DNA of 64,000 nucleotides from an uncultured Mediterraneibacter sp. (GTDB lineage: Bacteria > Bacillota > Clostridia > Lachnospirales > Lachnospiraceae). Below are positions 26,551-33,899 of the stretch, piece after piece (within the stretch, counting starts at the first letter, position 1; every line of letters begins with the position of its first letter). Where the stretch lies: positions 1 through 64,000 of the forward strand of contig NZ_CALWFZ010000006.1 in assembly GCF_944377805.1 (NCBI RefSeq), in the 5' to 3' direction. Both the position numbers and the translations under genes were made by a program. The notes under the pieces were generated by a model. That model was given only the letters and a program-made list of their open reading frames with translations. It did not search any database and had not been told where the DNA came from.

Positions 26551-26589
26551 CTGTCAAATATTGACAGGATATTTATTTGCTTTTATAAT
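26551..26589 (+). promoter_or_regulatory. Consensus promoter with overlapping operator
   Basis: TTGACA (26561-26566), 17-base spacer, TATAAT (26584-26589): a perfect sigma-A consensus for the zinc-ribbon gene. The dyad CTGTCAA-ATA-TTGACAG (26551-26567) covers the -35 box, as expected for a repressor site. Confidence 0.72.
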
Positions 26590-26648
26590 TGACTGATGGT
26601 TTACACAAGACTTATAAAAATAGTATGAGAGACAGGGAGGAACACACT

Positions 26649-26801
26649 ATGGCAAAATACTGTACACAATGCGGAAAGAGACTCGAAGATGAAGAAGTCT
26701 GCACCTGCACATCGCAGAGTAACGGTACTGTCCAGACTGCCAGCGCACAGACTTCAGGCAGCACACAGGCACAGGCGCATTTAGCGGCACTACAGATATG
26801 A
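26649..26801 (+). CDS. Zinc-ribbon protein, N-terminal fragment (frameshifted)
   Basis: 50 residues starting MAKYCTQCGKRL with a CxxC...CxC zinc-ribbon motif, followed by a Gln/Thr/Ser-rich linker. AGGGAGG precedes the ATG. After GSTQAQ the -1 frame gives AFSGTTDMNTMIS, continuous with the membrane domain encoded from 26798, so one base is probably missing near 26780. It resembles the zinc-ribbon-plus-membrane-domain proteins common in Lachnospiraceae. Confidence 0.6.
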   Translation: MAKYCTQCGKRLEDEEVCTCTSQSNGTVQTASAQTSGSTQAQAHLAALQI

Positions 26802-27106
26802 ACACAATGATCAGCATCATAGGCGCAAGAGGAATCTACGACACCTTTGTCTTTCTGATCGTAGTCATTCTCGGATTTATGTCGTGGGGATTCGCGCTTA
26901 CAGTCCTGGCGCTCTTAAGCCCGCTCAGCGTCTATATACAATTTGCCTCTTATCAGGGGTGTGTAAATATGGCAAAAGATAAAAAAGTATACGCATACTT
27001 TCTCGCGAAAGTGTGCATGGGAATCATCAGCTTCCTTGTAGCGTACCTGCTTATCAGAAGTTCTCTCAGCACTCTGATCGGTTCGGTAATCGGAGGGCTG
27101 TGGTAG
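26798..27106 (+). CDS. Membrane domain of the frameshifted zinc-ribbon protein
   Basis: 102 residues with three hydrophobic helices (about 15-35, 38-58, 70-95) and a short basic loop (NMAKDKKVYAY). It looks like the C-terminal domain of the protein begun at 26649; the two frames overlap by four bases, so coupled translation as two polypeptides is also possible. There is no ribosome binding site ahead of the ATG. Function unknown. Confidence 0.55.
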   Translation: MNTMISIIGARGIYDTFVFLIVVILGFMSWGFALTVLALLSPLSVYIQFASYQGCVNMAKDKKVYAYFLAKVCMGIISFLVAYLLIRSSLSTLIGSVIGGLW

Positions 27107-27164
27107 AAGTGAATTAAGATTTTCATAAATATTTTTCTTTTTCTTTTACACTTTACACATACTT

Positions 27165-27192
27165 TAGACACATTTTCTGTCTATACTATAAA
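27165..27192 (+). promoter_or_regulatory. Promoter of small RNA 1
   Basis: TAGACA (27165-27170), 16-base spacer, TATAAA (27187-27192). The spacing and flanking bases (CATACTTT before, CTATAC just before the -10) match the promoter of the second copy. Confidence 0.65.
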
Positions 27193-27197
27193 TCAGA

Positions 27198-27332
27198 TAG
27201 TTGATAACACAACTATCTCCCCCCTCATAAAGTAAAGGCATCCCGGGGAACCGGGATGTCGCACTTTACTCTCATTCCTTTAGATAACTATAACAACACG
27301 AAGCCCGCTGGCCCTTGAGGTCAGCGGGTTTT
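27198..27332 (+). ncRNA. Small RNA 1 of a paralogous pair
   Basis: About 135 bases from the predicted start to a terminator. Elements in order: 5' hairpin AGATAGTTG/CAACTATCT; unpaired C-run with the conserved segment CCCCCCTCATAAAGT; hairpin closed by AAAGT/ACTTT with inner CATCCCGG/CCGGGATG; conserved unpaired ACTCTCATTCCTTTAGATAACTATAA; terminator CCCGCTGGCC/GGTCAGCGGG and TTTT. No ORF with a ribosome binding site runs through it. The C-run could pair with Shine-Dalgarno sequences, as in other Firmicute trans-acting RNAs (inference). Confidence 0.72.
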
Positions 27333-27344
27333 CACCATGTTATA

Positions 27345-27600
27345 TACTATTCTGCCGTTTTTGTACTCTATCCACCTTTACTTGTGCCGTATCAGAAGCC
27401 GCCACTGTCTCATACCCCGTCGGACGGAAAATGCCGAAAAGTAATTCCACAATATCAAACTCTACTTTGTAGAGCCCGATACTCTTATCTTTTCGTAAAA
27501 TAGCGCTCGCTGCTGTTCGCTGTGATTACCCGGTAATTTTCCAGCTGAAATTGAGCGCGGAGCATATCCGGTATCATCTGCTCATCATCTATAACCATTG
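27345..27600 (-). pseudogene. Fossil of an OmpR-type response regulator
   Basis: The minus-strand frame from 27598 reads MVIDDEQMIPDMLRAQFQLE and then NYRVITANSS, the classic start of a receiver domain, and hits a stop at 27485. Just downstream the frame contains VEFDIVELLFGIF, like the start of an OmpR winged helix. The phospho-acceptor region and most of the DNA-binding domain are missing. It lies between the two small RNA genes on the opposite strand. Confidence 0.5.
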
Positions 27601-27659
27601 TTGATATTTTTAGTTTCTCTTTAGAATCTTTCCTCTTCTTTTATGATTCACTCATACTT

Positions 27660-27687
27660 TTGTCACATTTATCTTCTATACTATAAT
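27660..27687 (+). promoter_or_regulatory. Promoter of small RNA 2
   Basis: TTGTCA (27660-27665), 16-base spacer, TATAAT (27682-27687). Same layout as the first copy with a stronger -10. Confidence 0.72.
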
Positions 27688-27691
27688 CAGA

Positions 27692-27818
27692 TAGTTGATA
27701 GACAACTATCTTTCCCCCCTCATAAAGTGAAGGCACCAGAAAGGTGCCGCACTTTACTCTCATTCCTTTAGATAACTATAAAACACGAAACCCGCTAACC
27801 GGAAGGTTAGCGGGTTTT
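27692..27818 (+). ncRNA. Small RNA 2 of a paralogous pair
   Basis: About 127 bases. It has the same order of elements as small RNA 1: AGATAGTTG/CAACTATCT, the CCCCCCTCATAAAGT segment, a hairpin closed by AAAGT/ACTTT but with inner GGCACC/GGTGCC, the conserved ACTCTCATTCCTTTAGATAACTATA stretch, and terminator CCCGCTAACC/GGTTAGCGGG with TTTT. Stems differ by compensating changes while unpaired parts are identical, which argues for selected RNA structure. The terminator also reads T-rich on the minus strand and could serve the convergent gene at 27860. Confidence 0.74.
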
Positions 27819-27859
27819 CGTCGTTTATAGCCTGCTCATCAAGCCGTATTTATCGGATA

Positions 27860-28606
27860 CTACGGGGCATTTCTTTCCTCTCCCCAGTAAGAGATAATCA
27901 CTTCAGTGACAACGCCTCCCTCAAACAGAATCTCCAGCTGGTCAGTCAGATTGTCCTCATAAGTGGGAGCGTACCACCGGCAGCGTCTGTAAACCGGATT
28001 ATCTTCCGGGAAGTATCCGTCGTCCGGAGCGCCGTAATATCGCACCACTTCGCGTTCAAGTGAGGACATGTGAAATCCGGGCCCGAAGTTCAGCGTTCCC
28101 GAATCATAGACTCGGATGCTCCGCACGGTACACTCCCGCAGTAGAGCAGGCTGCTCTCCCGAATTATAAACAAATGCAGACCCGAATGTGTGTGTAGTCC
28201 AGCCGTCCTTTTCCACGAGAGATACATATGCGCTATCATCAGGATTGACCATGTGTGTATCGGCAAACTCCGGATCCGAAATATCGAATCCCAGCTTTTC
28301 AAAATCTTCGTACGCCATCGGCAGCGTGATCTCCCTGCCTTCAAGCGTAAATGTATTATACCCGGCCAGAGGAGCCTGCTCCAGAAGAGGGTTCTCCTCT
28401 TTTTCGTAAAACTCTCTCTCCGAGGTGTTCCGGGCCATCTGACGCCTGATCTGACGCTCGGCAGTCAGGATCTGTATCAGTATAACTCCTGCTGCCAAAA
28501 TGGCGGTCAGGCAGATAATTCCTCCAATAATAATCGCCGCTATAATTCCTTTTCTGCTATTTTTATGACTCTCGTTTTGTCCGCCCGGGCTGTCCATGTT
28601 CTGCAT
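27860..28606 (-). CDS. Unknown membrane-anchored protein
   Basis: 248 residues that I do not recognise. A short hydrophilic N-terminus, one transmembrane helix (about 20-45, rich in Ile/Ala/Gly) and an extracellular domain of about 190 residues with repeated aromatic/Gly motifs (ITLPMAYEDFEKLGF, YYGAPDDGYF, LEILFEGGVVTEVIISYWG). The ATG at 28606 overlaps the end of the hydrolase gene, so the two are probably co-transcribed; the 22 residues of an earlier in-frame start would lie inside that gene. Confidence 0.7.
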   Translation of the reverse strand: MQNMDSPGGQNESHKNSRKGIIAAIIIGGIICLTAILAAGVILIQILTAERQIRRQMARNTSEREFYEKEENPLLEQAPLAGYNTFTLEGREITLPMAYEDFEKLGFDISDPEFADTHMVNPDDSAYVSLVEKDGWTTHTFGSAFVYNSGEQPALLRECTVRSIRVYDSGTLNFGPGFHMSSLEREVVRYYGAPDDGYFPEDNPVYRRCRWYAPTYEDNLTDQLEILFEGGVVTEVIISYWGEERNAP

Positions 28607-28607
28607 T

Positions 28608-29546
28608 TCAAACTTTCTCTTTTCTGTGCTCTTCAAACCACTCAAACAGGTCTTTTTGCACCTGGTCACGGTCCGTCTCGTTTAATATCTCATGACGGTC
28701 TCCTGTGTACAGCCGAAGCGTCACGTCCTGTATGCCCGCCGCCCGGTATTTTTCGTAGATCTTCCGAACGCCTTTCCCGAATTCCCCTACAGGGTCTTCC
28801 GCTCCGGAGACAAAAAGTACCGGCAGCACTTTCGGAATCATGTACACGCTTTCTTTTCTCTGCATGTTAAGCATGCCGAGGAATATATTATAATACGCGT
28901 TCACAGTAAATCTGAAAGAACAGAGCGGGTCAGAGGAGTACATCTCCAGACGGTCACAGTCGCTGGTGATCCAGTCCGCCTTCGAATTGCCCGTCTTGAA
29001 CTTTTTATTATATCCGCCAATGGCCAGATTATCCACCATCTTGCTCCGGTAATGCCAGCCTCTGAACGCTGCCATCAGGCGGCACAGGCGCTTGCCGAAC
29101 AGCAGCGCCGCCTTCTTGTGGTCCGCCACCGCACCCATCAGCACCACTCCGCTCAGACCATTTCCATACATCTGAATGTATTGACGCAAAAGAGATGATC
29201 CCATACTGTGTCCCAGCATAAAGTAGGGTACGTCTGGATATTTCTTCATTGTGCGCTGCCGGAGTGTGTGCATATCTCCGAGCACGCACACATTTCCGTA
29301 CTTTTCATTGAAAAATCCGTACTCTGATTTTGCCTGGACGGATTTCCCGTGTCCGAGATGATCATTTCCCACCACATAATACCCTCTCTCGCAGAGGAAG
29401 GAAGCAAACTCATCATATCTTACGATATGCTCAACCATACCATGACTGATCTGAAGGACAGCCTTTACTTCTCCCTCCGGTTTCCACTCAACTGTATGGA
29501 TTTCTGTATTGCCATCTTTTGATGGAAAATAGAACTCATCTCTCAT
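28608..29546 (-). CDS. Alpha/beta hydrolase (lysophospholipase/monoacylglycerol-lipase-like)
   Basis: 312 residues of the serine aminopeptidase S33-like fold. HGMVEHIVRYDEFASFL near the N-terminus, nucleophile elbow GHSMGSSL, and late FVSGAEDPVG (Asp) and GDRHEIL (His) complete a Ser-Asp-His triad. It probably hydrolyses acylglycerols or lysolipids in the cytoplasm. The ATG at 29546 follows the citrate synthase stop at 29555; a GTG at 29555 is possible. In an operon with citrate synthase. Confidence 0.85.
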   Translation of the reverse strand: MRDEFYFPSKDGNTEIHTVEWKPEGEVKAVLQISHGMVEHIVRYDEFASFLCERGYYVVGNDHLGHGKSVQAKSEYGFFNEKYGNVCVLGDMHTLRQRTMKKYPDVPYFMLGHSMGSSLLRQYIQMYGNGLSGVVLMGAVADHKKAALLFGKRLCRLMAAFRGWHYRSKMVDNLAIGGYNKKFKTGNSKADWITSDCDRLEMYSSDPLCSFRFTVNAYYNIFLGMLNMQRKESVYMIPKVLPVLFVSGAEDPVGEFGKGVRKIYEKYRAAGIQDVTLRLYTGDRHEILNETDRDQVQKDLFEWFEEHRKEKV

Positions 29547-29554
29547 GTTACTCA

Positions 29555-30925
29555 CTACCTGTCATCTAAATTTATGTATTCGCGATACGGTGCGAGAGGC
29601 TTATACGCCGGACGTATGATCTTATCCACATTCTGGAGCTCTTCCATTCTGTGCGCGCTCCATCCGACGATACGGGCCGCTGCAAAGATCGGAGTATACA
29701 GCGAAGCCGGGATGTCCAGCATGCTGTAAACCAGTCCGCTATAGAAGTCCACATTAGCGTTAACCCCTTTGTACATCCTGCGTTTCTCACCAATGATCTC
29801 GGGCGCCATGTGCTCAACTTTCTCATAAAGCGCGTACTCTGCATCGTGCCCCTTCTCATGCGCGAGCTGCTTCACGAATTTTTTGAAAATATCGGCACGG
29901 GGATCGGAAATTGAATATACCGCATGTCCCATACCATAGATCAGACCTTTTCTGTCGAATGCCTTCTTATCAAGAAGCGCCTCCAGATACGCGCGCACCT
30001 GGGCGTCATCTGTCCAGTCTGTCACATGCTTTTTCATATCCTCGAACATCTGCGTAACCTTGATGTTCGCTCCGCCGTGCTTCGGTCCTTTAAGCGACGC
30101 CATAGCCGCGGCGATCGTGGAGTATGTATCTGTTCCAGAGGAGGTAACCACATGTGTCGTAAATGTAGAGTTATTACCGCCGCCGTGATCCATGTGAAGA
30201 ACCATCGCCATATCAAGAATCTTTGCTTCAAGCTCTGTATACTGTCTGTCCTCCCTGAGCATCATCAGGATGTTCTCAGCCATAGAAAGCTCCGGTCTCG
30301 GCGCGTAGATATAGAGATCCTCGCCTCTCTTGTAGTTGTAAGCGTGATAGCCATATACCATCAGCATCGGGAACTGGGCAATCAGGTTCAGACACTGACG
30401 CAGCACGTTGGGGATGCTCGTATCATCCGCTTTCTTATCATAGGAGTAAAGCTGCAGGATACTTCTCGTAATACTGTTCATCATGTCGCGGCTCGGCGCC
30501 TTCATGATGACGTCCCGTGTGAAGTTCGGCGGAAGCATACGTCTCTGAGCAAGCATCTCCTGAAATTCCTCCAGCTCTTTCTTATCAGGAAGTTCACCGA
30601 AAAGAAGCAGATATGCCGTCTCCTCAAAACCGGGATGCTTCGCATCCAGAAATCCTTTTACAAGATCCTTTATGTTGTATCCGCGGTAGTAAAGGTTTCC
30701 TTCACAGGGAACTGTCTTGCCGTCGACTACTTTTGATGCGCAGACGTCTGATACATTCGTCAGACCGGCAAGAACCCCTTTTCCGTTCAAATCACGAAGT
30801 CCTCGTTTAACCTCATACTTCGTGTACAGTTCCTTATCGATTGCGTTGTTCGTTTCGCATTTGAGAGCTAGTTCTTCAATCTGTGGAGTAATATCGAAAA
30901 AAATGCTGTCAATGTCTTTTGCCAT
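29555..30925 (-). CDS. gltA: Citrate synthase
   Basis: 456 residues. Catalytic features are visible: HMDHGGGNNSTFTTHVV (His), GMGHAVYSISDPR (His and Arg) and NVDFYSGLVYSMLDIP (Asp). It condenses oxaloacetate and acetyl-CoA to citrate. The sequence begins with an extra N-terminal helix typical of the clostridial form. GGAGGAG precedes the ATG and a good promoter lies at 30977-31005. With the aconitase-type hydratase at the window end it suggests a partial oxidative branch of the TCA cycle for glutamate synthesis (inference). Confidence 0.95.
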   Translation of the reverse strand: MAKDIDSIFFDITPQIEELALKCETNNAIDKELYTKYEVKRGLRDLNGKGVLAGLTNVSDVCASKVVDGKTVPCEGNLYYRGYNIKDLVKGFLDAKHPGFEETAYLLLFGELPDKKELEEFQEMLAQRRMLPPNFTRDVIMKAPSRDMMNSITRSILQLYSYDKKADDTSIPNVLRQCLNLIAQFPMLMVYGYHAYNYKRGEDLYIYAPRPELSMAENILMMLREDRQYTELEAKILDMAMVLHMDHGGGNNSTFTTHVVTSSGTDTYSTIAAAMASLKGPKHGGANIKVTQMFEDMKKHVTDWTDDAQVRAYLEALLDKKAFDRKGLIYGMGHAVYSISDPRADIFKKFVKQLAHEKGHDAEYALYEKVEHMAPEIIGEKRRMYKGVNANVDFYSGLVYSMLDIPASLYTPIFAAARIVGWSAHRMEELQNVDKIIRPAYKPLAPYREYINLDDR

Positions 30926-30976
30926 GTGCGTCTCCTCCTTCTCTCTTATTCTCTTTTTTATCCGTATGACCTTTTT

Positions 30977-31005
30977 ATTATACTAAAAATCAAGAATTTA
31001 TACAA
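30977..31005 (-). promoter_or_regulatory. Promoter of the citrate synthase operon
   Basis: Minus strand: TTGTAT (31005-31000), 17-base spacer, TATAAT (30982-30977), about 52 bases before the ATG. Confidence 0.72.
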
Positions 31006-31086
31006 TTAACACTCTATTAAAAATTTATGAACTAGAGGCCCGCTTTTGTGTGTTTATTTGCTATATATCACTATATTTTCTGTTAT

Positions 31087-31959
31087 TTACTTTATTTTGT
31101 TTAAAATATTTGATAATTTTGCAAATTCTTCGAGGTTCAGAGCCTCCCCCCGCACACTGGCGCCTTTGTCCAGTTTGGCTATGGCAGCCTCTATCTCTTC
31201 TTTGGAAAAATTCAGTTCCGCGGAGTTTTTAAGACCGTTTGCCAGCGTCTTTCTCCTCTGGTTAAATGACGCGCGAATGATCCGGAACATGAGTTTTTCG
31301 TTTTCGACCGCTACCGGGGGATGTTCATAGCGTTCCAGCCGTATGACGGCGGAACCCACTTTCGGCCGGGGCATGAAACAGTTGGGCGGGACATTGGCCG
31401 CAATGTACGGCTTTGCATAGTACTGAACCGCCAGAGACAAAGCCCCGTAGTCTTTTCCGCCCGGCCCCGCCTGCATCCGATCCGCCACCTCTTTCTGCAC
31501 CATAACGGTAATGCTCTTTAGCGGAACATGATTCTCAAACAGTCCCATAATAATCGGGGTGGTAATGTAATAAGGCAGATTCGCCACGACTTTCAGCGGC
31601 TGCCCTCCGTTCTCTTCTTCCGCCAGTTTTGCGATATCTGTTTTCAGAATATCTTCATTAATAATCCTGACATTATCATACCCGTCCAGTGTATCTTCCA
31701 GAATCGGGATCAGCGCCCGGTCGATCTCCACAGCAATCACCCGCCGCGCCTCGCATGCCAGATGCTGAGTCATTGTGCCGATGCCCGGTCCGATCTCGAG
31801 AACGCAGTCATTTTTATCGATCCCTGCCGCACGGATGATCTTGTCCAGCACATGGGGATCAATAAGGAAGTTCTGGCCGAACTTTTTCTGAAACACGAAA
31901 TTATATTTCTGGAGTACCGCGATCGTTTCCTGCGGATTTCCAAGTGTAGGTTGCTTCAT
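31087..31959 (-). CDS. rsmA: 16S rRNA (adenine1518/1519-N6) dimethyltransferase RsmA/KsgA
   Basis: 290 residues. SAM-binding motif VLEIGPGIGTMTQHLA, EIDRALIPIL, the catalytic NLPYYITTPI and PRPKVGSAVIRLE near the C-terminal domain. It dimethylates two adenines at the 3' end of 16S rRNA during 30S assembly. The ATG at 31959 has AAGGAGG upstream. It follows tatD, the usual clostridial arrangement, although the ribonuclease M5 gene often found between them is absent. Confidence 0.95.
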   Translation of the reverse strand: MKQPTLGNPQETIAVLQKYNFVFQKKFGQNFLIDPHVLDKIIRAAGIDKNDCVLEIGPGIGTMTQHLACEARRVIAVEIDRALIPILEDTLDGYDNVRIINEDILKTDIAKLAEEENGGQPLKVVANLPYYITTPIIMGLFENHVPLKSITVMVQKEVADRMQAGPGGKDYGALSLAVQYYAKPYIAANVPPNCFMPRPKVGSAVIRLERYEHPPVAVENEKLMFRIIRASFNQRRKTLANGLKNSAELNFSKEEIEAAIAKLDKGASVRGEALNLEEFAKLSNILNKIK

Positions 31960-31969
31960 CTCATCCTCC

Positions 31970-32740
31970 TTACAAACTCTGAAGATTGTATAAAATCCTG
32001 CTGTTCTCCTCTGTCCGGCGAGCAACTTCCTCCGCGCTCACGCCTTTGAGTTCGGCAATCTTCCCGGCCACATAGGGCAGGTACAGCGAGCAGTTGCGCT
32101 TCCCCCGGTATGGTTCGGGAGCCAGATAGGGGCAGTCGGTTTCCAGCACGATCGACGTAAGCGGAACCGCTTCCACCACGGCTTTGAGTTTCTTCGCGTT
32201 TTTAAAAGTGATCACGCCGCCCACGCCGATATAGTATCCCATCTTCACATACTCCACCGCCATCTCAGGTGAATAGGAATAGCAGTGAATAACAGCTTTC
32301 ATCCCCTGCGCGTATTTTTTCATAATCTCGAAAGTGTCGGACGCCGCCTCACGGCTGTGGATGATCAAAGGCATCTCTTTCTTCCGCGCCAGTTCTATCT
32401 GACGGATAAACCATTTCTTCTGTATGTCATGACTTTCCTTATCCCAGTAATAATCCAGACCGATCTCCCCTACCGCCACGATCTTCTCCAGATCCAGGAG
32501 CCGTTCCATCCTGGCCATACACTCCTCGTCGAGAGAACCGGCTTCGTCAGGATGAATGCCGATGGCTCCGTAGACAAACGGATAATCCTCAGTCAGCTTC
32601 CGTATTTTAGTCCATGACTCCAAAGTGGAACCGGCATTTACAATCAGGCCGATTCCGCCGTCATGCATCCTGCTTAGCAGTTCATCCCTGTCTGTATCAA
32701 ACTGTTCATCATCATAATGTGCATGCGTATCAATTATCAT
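31970..32740 (-). CDS. tatD: TatD-family hydrolase/DNase
   Basis: 256 residues. Metal-binding motifs DTHAHYDDEQF, GEIGLDYYW, IHSREAASD, VIHCYSYS and LETDCPYLAP. The family comprises metal-dependent deoxyribonucleases. The start at 32740 has AAAGGAG six bases upstream and gives the usual family length; the upstream in-frame ATG at 32773 would add unrelated residues. Ten bases upstream of rsmA. Confidence 0.93.
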   Translation of the reverse strand: MIIDTHAHYDDEQFDTDRDELLSRMHDGGIGLIVNAGSTLESWTKIRKLTEDYPFVYGAIGIHPDEAGSLDEECMARMERLLDLEKIVAVGEIGLDYYWDKESHDIQKKWFIRQIELARKKEMPLIIHSREAASDTFEIMKKYAQGMKAVIHCYSYSPEMAVEYVKMGYYIGVGGVITFKNAKKLKAVVEAVPLTSIVLETDCPYLAPEPYRGKRNCSLYLPYVAGKIAELKGVSAEEVARRTEENSRILYNLQSL

Positions 32741-32935
32741 AATCTTCTCCTTTACCGTTTCCGGATGAATCACGGAAACAGACAGATAGATTATAACACA
32801 ATTTGTCCTGCCATGCTGTATTTTTACTTATAACTCATAATCAATACTTATAATGAATGAAACTCTTGTATTTTCTCCCGGTTTTGTCTACTCTTATAGT
32901 GGAGCATTTCTCCTGGCGTAAGAGGAGATGAAACT

Positions 32936-32998
32936 ATGAATAAACGAGGTGTGCGAAATGAAACCAATCAAAGAAGGAAAAGTACGCGAGATCTATGA
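32936..32998 (+). CDS. Possible leader peptide overlapping purC
   Basis: A 20-codon frame (MNKRGVRNETNQRRKSTRDL) starts at an ATG with a better-placed AGAGGAG (32921-32927) than purC itself, and runs 41 bases into purC in another frame. It could couple or dampen purC translation. Purely positional evidence; it may be chance. Confidence 0.25.
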   Translation: MNKRGVRNETNQRRKSTRDL

Positions 32999-33818
32999 CA
33001 ACGGCGACAGTCTGATACTTGTAGCCACAGACCGTATCAGCTGTTTCGATGTGATCTTAAAAAACACGATAACAAAGAAAGGCACTGTCCTGACACAGAT
33101 GTCAAAGTTCTGGTTCGACATGACAAAGGACATCCTGCCCAACCATATGATCTCCACAGATGTAAACGATATGCCCGAGTACTTCCGTCAGCCGCAGTTT
33201 ACCGGCAACAGCATGATGTGCAAAAAGCTTGAAATGCTTCCCGTAGAATGCATTGTCCGCGGTTACATCACAGGAAGCGGCTGGGCGAGCTATAAAAAAG
33301 ACGGCACTGTATGCGGCATTAAGCTTCCCGAAGGCCTGAAAGAGTCGGACAAACTTCCGGAGCCCATCTACACACCTTCTACAAAGGCCGAGATCGGGGA
33401 TCACGATGAGAATATCTCTTACGAGCAGAGCGTTGAGTGCCTGGAAAAAGCATTTCCGGGTAAAGGTGAGGAATACGCTTCCAAGCTGCGCGACTACACC
33501 ATCGCCCTCTATAAGAAATGTGCGGACTATGCATTGAGCCGCGGCATCATCATCGCAGATACAAAATTTGAATTCGGACTGGATGAGAACGGCAATATCG
33601 TGCTCGGCGACGAGATGCTCACGCCGGACAGCTCACGCTTCTGGCCTGCCGACGGATACGAGCCGGGACACGCTCAGCCATCCTTTGACAAGCAGTTTGC
33701 CCGCGACTGGCTCAAAGCCAATCCCGATAACGACTGGACACTCCCGGACGACATCGTGCAGAAAACTATCGATAAATATCTTCAGAGCTATGAGATGCTG
33801 ACCGGAGAGAAACTGTAA
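32958..33818 (+). CDS. purC: Phosphoribosylaminoimidazole-succinocarboxamide synthase
   Basis: 286 residues. SAICAR synthase motifs: KEGKVREIYDNGDSLILVATDRIS, VECIVRGYITGSGWASY, PEPIYTPSTKAE, IADTKFEFG and DEMLTPDSSRFW. It joins aspartate to CAIR in purine synthesis. It is the longer single-enzyme type. The ATG at 32958 is preferred over the GTG at 32949, which overlaps the GAGG ribosome binding site. It stands alone, outside a pur operon; no purine riboswitch is visible in the leader. A terminator follows. Confidence 0.95.
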   Translation: MKPIKEGKVREIYDNGDSLILVATDRISCFDVILKNTITKKGTVLTQMSKFWFDMTKDILPNHMISTDVNDMPEYFRQPQFTGNSMMCKKLEMLPVECIVRGYITGSGWASYKKDGTVCGIKLPEGLKESDKLPEPIYTPSTKAEIGDHDENISYEQSVECLEKAFPGKGEEYASKLRDYTIALYKKCADYALSRGIIIADTKFEFGLDENGNIVLGDEMLTPDSSRFWPADGYEPGHAQPSFDKQFARDWLKANPDNDWTLPDDIVQKTIDKYLQSYEMLTGEKL

Positions 33819-33837
33819 TTGCATACAGTCATGTAAG

Positions 33838-33884
33838 AAAGACCGCCCGACCGGAGTTTCCTTCCCGGCAGGCGGTCTCATTTC
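33838..33884. terminator. Terminator between purC and the transglutaminase gene
   Basis: GACCGCC (33841-33847) pairs with GGCGGTC (33871-33877), with an inner CCGG/CCGG helix; T-rich sequence follows on the plus strand and an A/T stretch on the other. It separates two convergent genes. Confidence 0.6.
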
Positions 33885-33899
33885 GTCTTTACAGCAGCT

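Noticed and set aside
27198..27818. Repeats as CRISPR or transposon ends
   Set aside because: Only two copies, each with promoter, compensating stem changes and terminator; no target-site duplication or spacer pattern.
32820..32957. Purine riboswitch upstream of purC
   Set aside because: No paired three-way junction with the conserved loop bases was found; only a weak promoter-like region and a possible leader ORF are seen.
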